NCBI GenBank assembly: GCA_012959275.1
Contig: DUDM01000057.1
Location: 1-50,382, forward strand
Reading direction: 5' to 3'
Length of the DNA stretch: 50,382 nt
Source: Candidatus Poseidoniales archaeon
GTDB lineage: Archaea > Thermoplasmatota > Poseidoniia > Poseidoniales > Poseidoniaceae
Position 1 is the stretch's first letter. Each line of letters starts with the position of its first letter. Shown piece by piece: positions 50,066 through 50,382 of the stretch. Position numbers and translations under genes: made by a program. The notes under the pieces were generated by a model. That model was not told the origin of the DNA. It saw nothing but the letters and a program-made list of their open reading frames with translations, and did not search any database.

Positions 50066-50382
50066 ATGGGAATGGATCCATTATTGAAAGCAACTTTACA
50101 GAAACAACGTTACCACATCGTCGGCGAACACGGCGGAGTCAAAACTTGCCATTGGACCAAGGAAAGTTTACTTCGTGATAGACAATGTTACAAGGGTAAA
50201 TTCTACGGTATCGCAAGCCATAGTTGTTTACAAATGAGTCCTGTTGTCGACCAATGCAACCTTGCCTGCACATATTGTTGGCGTGAACCACACATGGATA
50301 GCCTCGAGTTAGCGGACCAAGACCCATTGGATATGCTCTACGAAAGTGTGAGGGCACAGAGAAGGTTGCTTACAGGATATGG
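50066..50382 (+). CDS. taw1: tRNA 4-demethylwyosine synthase Taw1 (5' part, cut by window end)
   Basis: The first 105 residues of a radical SAM enzyme that condenses N1-methylguanosine-37 of tRNA-Phe with pyruvate carbons to make 4-demethylwyosine. The radical SAM cluster motif is C64-x3-C68-x2-C71-W, and the second cluster cysteines are C28, C41 and C54, in GVKTCHWT, RQCYKGKFYGI and SHSCLQMSP. All six have the spacing of archaeal TYW1. ATG 50072 (third codon) is a possible start and would shorten the N-terminus by two. It is divergent from the phosphate transporter with about 180 bases between them. The product of taw2 in this window acts on its product. Confidence 0.9.
   Translation, partial: MGMDPLLKATLQKQRYHIVGEHGGVKTCHWTKESLLRDRQCYKGKFYGIASHSCLQMSPVVDQCNLACTYCWREPHMDSLELADQDPLDMLYESVRAQRRLLTGY

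Noticed and set aside
1-50382. tRNA or rRNA genes, insertion sequences, integrase or attachment sites
   Set aside because: Reading both strands gave no cloverleaf with T-loop consensus, no rRNA stretch, no transposase motif and no terminal repeats; this was by eye, so a covariance-model scan would be the decisive test.

Overview
The window looks like a piece of a mesophilic euryarchaeal genome, most probably a marine Thermoplasmatota-type archaeon of the Marine Group II/III (Poseidoniales-like) kind. This assignment is an inference. It rests on archaeal tRNA wyosine enzymes (Taw1, Taw2), Lrp-type RAM proteins, archaeal-style GT2/GT4 glycosyltransferases, very large Asp/Asn/Ser/Thr-rich surface proteins, and bacterial-type genes (UvrC, GpmA, AlkB) of the sort marine archaea often acquire. 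There are no rRNA or tRNA genes, insertion sequences or CRISPR arrays that I can recognise.

Layout. 1-16 kb: a gene tail and a hairpin, then two giant paralogous surface proteins (FG-GAP propeller, thrombospondin-type-3 calcium stalk, C-terminal membrane anchor, conserved cytoplasmic tail), two stand-alone RAM-domain proteins and a beta-helix/PKD-like surface protein. 16-25 kb: a membrane protein, a surface protein with odd two-cysteine LDLa-like repeats, two glycosyltransferases, UvrC, and a winged-helix STAND ATPase. 25-39 kb: a large unknown surface protein, Taw2, a secreted M60-type metallopeptidase with a cyclophilin, a small membrane protein, and a run of YHYH lipoprotein, S15-type hydrolase and receiver-like protein. 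39-47.7 kb: a JAMM-motif protein, a Trp-rich acidic protein, then a long minus-strand run (four tiny membrane or amphipathic proteins, a polytopic membrane protein, phosphoglycerate mutase, a DUF1499 protein, aldehyde ferredoxin oxidoreductase), a winged-helix regulator facing a ChrR-like cupin, and AlkB preceded by two coupled small ORFs. 47.8-50.4 kb: a PiT phosphate transporter fused to a PhoU-like DUF47 domain, and the 5' part of taw1.

More than half of the window encodes exported proteins built to one plan: N-terminal signal, long ectodomain, one C-terminal membrane helix and a basic tail. The glycosyltransferases, secreted prolyl isomerase and secreted peptidases fit making, folding and remodelling such a surface, but that link is inferred. 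Genes are tightly packed: no gap exceeds 300 bases, and six of the seven convergent pairs overlap tail to tail by 11 to 33 bases. The best candidates for something undescribed are the small-protein membrane cassette (43911-45550), the two-small-ORF plus AlkB operon (46399-47712), and the twin propeller-on-a-stalk receptors with a conserved cytoplasmic tail (141-10625).
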